The position numbers and the translations under genes are program-made. Positions 59,167 to 64,000 of a stretch of 64,000 bases of DNA are shown here, in pieces. A model generated the notes under the pieces. The model was not told the DNA's origin. It saw nothing but the letters and a program-made list of their open reading frames with translations, and did not search any database. The DNA comes from Trichomonas vaginalis G3. Its lineage: Eukaryota > Parabasalia > Trichomonadida > Trichomonadidae. The stretch's first letter is position 1, and each line of letters opens with the position of its first letter. The stretch is from positions 19,923,319-19,987,318 of the forward strand of contig NC_067206.1 in assembly GCF_026262505.1 (NCBI RefSeq), read 5' to 3'.

Positions 59167-59636
59167 TATGAAAAATAAACTGTTTTTTTCGGACTACTCA
59201 TAGAAAAGTTTAAAATAAACCGTTTTCGTCAACGGTAACCCCCTCTATTTTTTTATTTTATTGAAAAGTCTCCGTTGGCAAACCGTTCCATCTCAAATAT
59301 TGAATGAACTATAAACGTTTTTTGTTTTCTATATATACTTTTTTGTCCAGCGGTAAAACTTTTTACACAACGGTTTTTGAGAGTCGTCGCCGTTGACTTT
59401 TTTTGTAGAGCACTCAAAATAGTATAACTTTGTCCGGACAAGTAAGGGTCTATCGTCGCTACAGGAAAAGTTACGGGCGTTCCAAGGAAGTACTTTGAGA
59501 AGACTTTCCCCCTTATAGAATGAGATAGGACGGTTATTTTACAAAACTGACAACACTTTGACCGAGTAGTTTTTTGTGCTGAACAAAAAGTGTCATATAA
59601 ACATCTGTCAAAAACCGCTTTTTAACTTCACTTAAA
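59167..59636. promoter_or_regulatory. Divergent intergenic region (Mav4)
   Basis: Inverted match to 50939-51406, with the same TTGTCCGGACAAG palindrome and CCGTTG/CAACGG pairs. Both flanking genes start here. Confidence 0.5.
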
Positions 59637-62600
59637 ATGCCACGTAAGCTACGTAAGAATATACGTAAGAGGAAGGGAGCATTGAAACATCCAATAGTAA
59701 AACTGACACCACAACAACAGTTGCAACAACAAATAATGAATGACCCCACTATGTTGCAACAAATGTCAAGCAATCCTATGCTTTTAAACCGAGTTATTGG
59801 TGCACAGAGTGGAGGTTTAAGAGCGGCACTTTTAGCGAAAATGGCAGGCTATGGTGGAGCTGCAGACGGAACAGCTTATAACCCTCAAAGTCAAATGAAT
59901 TTGAGTTCACTCAAAAATCAAATAGCAGATGTCAAAAAGTCAAACATAGACATACAGAAACAAATAGGTGAAAACGAAAAGAAACTAGAATATGACAGAC
60001 ACACAAAGAAACTCAATGAGTTAAACGTAGAGAAAAAGAAGAAAGAAGAACAACTGAAAGAACTAAGTACAGAGGAATATGCGAAAAAAGTGTCAGAAAA
60101 AGCAGCAGAAGTAGCAAAAATGGAACAAGATGTTATAAATTTGAAAAACCATACTACTCAATATAAAGTACTGAAAGATGAAGAGATAAAACAAAAAGCC
60201 CTGAAGACATATATGGATAGCGATGAGTATAAAAAAGAAGTTGAAGCAAATGTAAAGGCAGAAAAACTTTTACAGTTGCAAAACCAAACCGTACAGTATG
60301 AAAACTTAGCACAAGAAAGTAAAAATAACGACGCAGCCATGCAAAAGGCAATGAAAAGCGCAGAATATATAAAAGCTAACAATGACTGGTTAGATGCCCA
60401 AGCCAACGCCAAAGCAGCCCAACTTATAGGGTCAATAAGGACAAAAATACAAGCGGATGAAGACAGTTCAAATGAAGCTTTAATGAATGCTGACTTTAAG
60501 AACGCCTTCGAAGCTCTTCATAGTAAGGTGAAACTAGTGAACGACTTCTCATCTGGAAAGAAACTGAAGTCTGAAGGTTTCGACAACGAGTTAAGAGAAG
60601 TAGCACAAAATATGACGAAAATAACAGATGCAGCAACGAGACAGGCAGTTCAAAGTGCCTATGACGCCGTTAGAGCAACTGTTGTGGAAAGTCAAGAAAA
60701 AGAGTTACAACAGACCAAAACAGACCTAGTAAATGCTTTCTTAAAAACGAAAAGTCAGGTAGGACACTATGCTGCAGATGGAACATATGTGCCAGCTGGT
60801 GGAACTTATATACCAGCTGGTGGAACTTATATACTAGCTAGTGGAACCTATATACCACCAAACCCTCCAAGAGAAGCACCTGCACCAGGACTACCTAAAA
60901 CATTTACATCGTCACATGGACACAGACACAGGCATGCACCAAAACCAGCACAACAACCAACAGTTCAAAATCCAACACAACAACCAACACAACAACCAAC
61001 ACAACCAAAACCAACAGTTCAAAACCCTGCACCTGCACCACCTCCACAACCAGCACAACCAAAACCAACAGTTCAAAACCCTGCACCTGCACCACCTCCA
61101 CAAACAGAGCAAGGACATGAAAGAAGTAGAGAACAAGGAAACCAAGAATTCTTAAAAATGCTAAAGGAAGACTATGGTTACCCAGATACTATTGACTTTA
61201 GTGACAGATATAAAGAAGCTATTAGAAAGTTCAAGGAAGAAAATACTGACCCGAACCTATTTAGCTTTATGGCTCAGCATAAAATCGGATATAATTTCAA
61301 ACCTGGAAAATACAAGCTCGCTAAGGGATATGATTTAATAGCATATCGTCCAAATGACATGAATGAATTTACTCCGAGATATTTTATGTCAGAGATAAAT
61401 GACAATTCAACTCTCTTCATGAAACGCGTAAAAAATAGAGACGGAACGAAAGAAGAAAGGCTTATGAATGCAGATGACTTAAATAGGGAACTTGTTAAAA
61501 ACGGTCTCGGAATATATGAAATGCCAGCAGATGAGGTACAAGAAACTCCACAGGAAGAAGTTCAGATACAACCAGACATGGAAGAAATAGTTCAGCAACA
61601 ACAGCTAGAAGAGCCTGAAGGAAACGAACAAGTCCCTCCTTTGGAAACTAACTTCACAGAACTAGATGAAGATTTGGAACAGCCGAAAAATCTTGACCCT
61701 CAACAAGAGTATGAGGTGAATATGGAATCTTTCCAAGAGTCTAAAAAAAATTCGGCTGGCATGGTAGAAGAATATCGAAAAATGTTTGCCGACATACAAA
61801 AGACTCCAACACCAGATGAAAATATTCAGCATAGAATGGAAGTACTGAAAGAAAATGTACGCAAATACAATAATCCTTTTTACTTACGACCATATAACGT
61901 TCAATCTTTTGCTGAACTCGGTGAAAATAAAAGGTTAAATTTCAACAAAACATATAGAAATGAAACATTGTTTAAAGTTCATTCAGAACCTAACCAATAT
62001 GGAAACAAACCTACTTTTGTTTCTGCAGACTATGGAACTACAATGAGATGGGGTCATAAAGCTAACCCGGATAGGTGGTTCATAAACTTACAACCACAAT
62101 TCCAAGAAGTTGTAGACGCAATGGAAGTCAATGGTGAACCAGATTTAGCTGGTATTTTCAGCGCAGCTTTAATGCCATTGAAAGATATGAAACATGCAGA
62201 TATTTTGGACCAGTATGAAATGAACATGGCTGATGGAAATATAACACCTGACGTTCTAGAACATTTATCTCAAAGAACTACACAGAACCATAGAGATGGT
62301 ATATTTGGTGAAGAGTTTAGAAAGAAAGTTAGGGAGAGCGAAGGAAGAGAACCTATTGTACATGACCTTGCAAACGAAAGTTTGCAAAATGTCATAAAAA
62401 CTTACTTTGCAGACAATGAACTGAGAAGGGATGAATATTTAAGAAAACTCAAATGGACAGTACCAAATGAAATGTTAGTATTGAAAAACATGTTCCTTGA
62501 CAAAATAAAACCAACTACAGAAATAAATGACGCAAGACTGAAACATTGGGTAAAAGCTTTTCCATTCACAAAAGATATTGTTGGTAACATGGAAAGAAAA

Positions 62601-63020
62601 CCAGAATGGCTACAAAAACATATATTTGGAAACGAGCTTATTCCATATGGACAAGCTCTGTTTGAAGAGCTTGAACCGGAAACTCAGGAAAGAGTCATGC
62701 AAACAATACGTGAAGACTCAAATACAAACTATGACAAACTCTTTCTAGGATATAGGGTACCTGAGATGGGCGACCAGAGCCCAAAGGCAAAAAGGACATG
62801 GGAAATTTACAACATACTAGGTGAACATGAGGCAAAGATGCAACAACTTGAAGCAGAGGGCAAGTTACCAAAGAAGAAGAGAAGAGTAGAACAAAGTGAA
62901 AGTAGTGAAGAAGTAACTTCATCTAGTGAAAGTAGTGGCAATGAAGGAAAAAGAAGAGTTAAAAACTCAGTCAGGAAGAAAGTAAAGCTTGGTCCACATG
63001 GGTTCTATTATGACAAATAA
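59637..63020 (+). CDS. Large coiled-coil/Pro-Gln structural protein, intact (1,127 residues)
   Basis: A very basic N terminus (MPRKLRKNIRKRKGALKHP), a Met/Gln-rich segment, then a long coiled-coil (residues 100-390, rich in KKKKEEQLKELS-type heptads). Next come a GGTYIPAGGTYILASGTYIP repeat, a His-rich HGHRHRHAPKPAQ, Pro/Gln repeats (PTVQNPAPAPPPQ) and a globular region (residues 500-1060). The end is an acidic/Ser-rich and basic tail (SESSEEVTSSSESSGNEGKR). It precedes the capsid gene by 32 bp. Scaffold, internal core or tape-like function is inferred from length, coil and position. A degraded copy is at 47593-50938; there is no homologue in Mav2. Confidence 0.8.
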   Translation: MPRKLRKNIRKRKGALKHPIVKLTPQQQLQQQIMNDPTMLQQMSSNPMLLNRVIGAQSGGLRAALLAKMAGYGGAADGTAYNPQSQMNLSSLKNQIADVKKSNIDIQKQIGENEKKLEYDRHTKKLNELNVEKKKKEEQLKELSTEEYAKKVSEKAAEVAKMEQDVINLKNHTTQYKVLKDEEIKQKALKTYMDSDEYKKEVEANVKAEKLLQLQNQTVQYENLAQESKNNDAAMQKAMKSAEYIKANNDWLDAQANAKAAQLIGSIRTKIQADEDSSNEALMNADFKNAFEALHSKVKLVNDFSSGKKLKSEGFDNELREVAQNMTKITDAATRQAVQSAYDAVRATVVESQEKELQQTKTDLVNAFLKTKSQVGHYAADGTYVPAGGTYIPAGGTYILASGTYIPPNPPREAPAPGLPKTFTSSHGHRHRHAPKPAQQPTVQNPTQQPTQQPTQPKPTVQNPAPAPPPQPAQPKPTVQNPAPAPPPQTEQGHERSREQGNQEFLKMLKEDYGYPDTIDFSDRYKEAIRKFKEENTDPNLFSFMAQHKIGYNFKPGKYKLAKGYDLIAYRPNDMNEFTPRYFMSEINDNSTLFMKRVKNRDGTKEERLMNADDLNRELVKNGLGIYEMPADEVQETPQEEVQIQPDMEEIVQQQQLEEPEGNEQVPPLETNFTELDEDLEQPKNLDPQQEYEVNMESFQESKKNSAGMVEEYRKMFADIQKTPTPDENIQHRMEVLKENVRKYNNPFYLRPYNVQSFAELGENKRLNFNKTYRNETLFKVHSEPNQYGNKPTFVSADYGTTMRWGHKANPDRWFINLQPQFQEVVDAMEVNGEPDLAGIFSAALMPLKDMKHADILDQYEMNMADGNITPDVLEHLSQRTTQNHRDGIFGEEFRKKVRESEGREPIVHDLANESLQNVIKTYFADNELRRDEYLRKLKWTVPNEMLVLKNMFLDKIKPTTEINDARLKHWVKAFPFTKDIVGNMERKPEWLQKHIFGNELIPYGQALFEELEPETQERVMQTIREDSNTNYDKLFLGYRVPEMGDQSPKAKRTWEIYNILGEHEAKMQQLEAEGKLPKKKRRVEQSESSEEVTSSSESSGNEGKRRVKNSVRKKVKLGPHGFYYDK

Positions 63021-63052
63021 ATCCAACTATTCTATATTTTTACCCATATGAA

Positions 63053-64000
63053 ATGTACGCCGCTCAGAATATAACGCCAACAGTTTTGGATGCCATGAAT
63101 GGAAATGTTTCCGAATGGTATAACGAATGCGACAATGCCATTAGAAGGTCAGAAATAGTTCCTGGAACTTACGAATATACAACTGCTGTTTCTTATGGAA
63201 ACGTAGGTGAGTTTGGAGAAGGTTCTTCAACAACAGTAGATATTGCTTGCGACAGGTTTCATATTATTTCTATTGACAACTCATTCTTATACGTGGAACA
63301 AGACATTGAAATAAAACCTTCTGCCAAGTTGTCTGACAAGAAAGGTTGCAATGGAATTTTCTATGTCGGATACCAATATGCTCCAGAAGTTTTCATGGGA
63401 TATAAGATATATTCTAACTCTGACTTAGTTCAAACAGTAACATGGGCAAACTATGAATGGTTCGCTTTGAGAAACTCAGTACAACCACAAGCTAGAGAAC
63501 AAACAGACCAGTATGCAACCATTGAGAAAATAAGAAGACTTGACCCTAACGTTCCAGGAGTTTATGTTAACCTTTCTGGACAAACTGCAGCAGCAGTAAC
63601 CAAAGTAAAATGAAACTTAGAGTTCCTTTGTCATCTTTCCTCATCTTCAGGTTTTTAAGATACTTGCCAAACTGGGCAGGAAAAATTTCTATCGAACTTA
63701 CTCCAAGCAAAAATAACTTAGTCATTGCACCAACACAAGACCCATTCACTCTTACAGACGTAGTGGGAACAAATAAAGTCATTCGCCGACTTTTGCAAAA
63801 CAAAGTTGACTTAGACTTTGGTTTCTCAAACTTCAACAATGAAGTAAACTATTATTTCAATGCTGCTGGAGACTGCTTGGGACCCAGTTAAGTTCACATG
63901 CGAAAAATTTGAATGCAAGAGAATAGAAAGCAGACTTGCAGTCTATATGTTGGACCCAGATATTTCAAATGCTTTAGCTGCCAAATATATTGCAGTTCCA
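63053..64000 (+). pseudogene. Major capsid protein (Mav4), runs off the window, shifts near 63605 and 63870
   Basis: Starts MYAAQNITPTVLDAMNGN below ATTTTTACCCATATGAA. Blocks: SIDNSFLYVEQDIEIKPSAK, VGYQYAPEVFMGYKIYSNSD, KVKLRVPLSSFL, RYLPNWAGKISIELTPS. These match the Mav2 capsid protein in order. After the first 186 codons a one-base shift at about 63605 and another near 63870 interrupt the frame. Double jelly-roll capsid protein by homology and neighbourhood. Confidence 0.75.

Larger units (their letters stand above)
57902..64000. mobile_element. Mav4: left part of a Maverick of the Mav1 family
   Basis: Begins AGGTAGTGGGGCTTCC in an A run and continues past the window. Gene order (terminal gene outward, large structural gene and capsid gene inward) is that of Mav3. 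Its large gene is intact, so it may be the youngest family member here. Confidence 0.85.

Overview
The window looks like a piece of the Trichomonas vaginalis (or close trichomonad) nuclear genome. It is very AT-rich and its genes appear intronless. Start codons lie a few bases below T-rich initiator-like motifs. Fragments of ordinary host-type genes (papain-family protease, ubiquitin hydrolase, a transposase-like gene) sit between giant virus-like transposons of the Maverick/Polinton class. The species call is inferred from these gene families, not from a marker gene.

Four Mavericks account for roughly 56 of the 64 kb. Mav1 enters from the left edge (1-18004) and resumes at 41126-41775. It carries an SF3 helicase, an A32-type packaging ATPase, a KilA-N protein, a family B polymerase without a visible exonuclease, a retroviral-type integrase, a phage-like fibre, minor capsid candidates and a Dam-like methyltransferase. 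Mav2 (18005-41125) is a complete 23.1-kb element nested in Mav1. It has 657-bp terminal inverted repeats and a CTTAT target duplication, and it splits the methyltransferase gene. It encodes a canonical protein-primed-type DNA polymerase B, integrase, fibre, major capsid protein, minor capsid proteins, packaging ATPase, an HNH endonuclease and cargo genes. Mav3 (about 44285-52366, inverted) is a truncated relative of Mav1. Mav4 (57902 to the right edge) is a third member of that family and has the best-preserved large structural gene.

Host-type DNA lies at 41776-44284 and 52367-57901. It holds a fold-back element, two tandem arrays of unrelated-sequence hairpins, a papain-like gene whose 5' end is cut off by Mav3, a ubiquitin-hydrolase fragment and a transposase-like gene.

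Within the elements the genes form replication, integration, virion assembly and host-recognition modules. The replication module is the polymerase, helicase and perhaps small acidic proteins. The integration module is integrase plus terminal repeats. The assembly module is the double-jelly-roll capsid protein, two minor capsid families, amphipathic virion proteins and the packaging ATPase. The fibre is the recognition candidate. Cargo (KilA-N, HNH, CxxC protein, 64-bp minisatellite) sits among dispersed palindromic iterons. Many large genes carry single-base frameshifts. Because near-identical copies differ mostly by one-base indels, some of these may be consensus errors rather than true decay.

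Most unusual observations: (1) double-hairpin micro-insertions inside Mav2 genes, one with a matching empty site in Mav1; (2) host hairpin arrays whose arms change in a compensatory way; (3) ten iteron palindromes that keep their 12-bp architecture while changing half-site sequence; (4) integrases whose third DDE position is Asn or Asp; (5) a phage-type fibre in a eukaryotic transposon.
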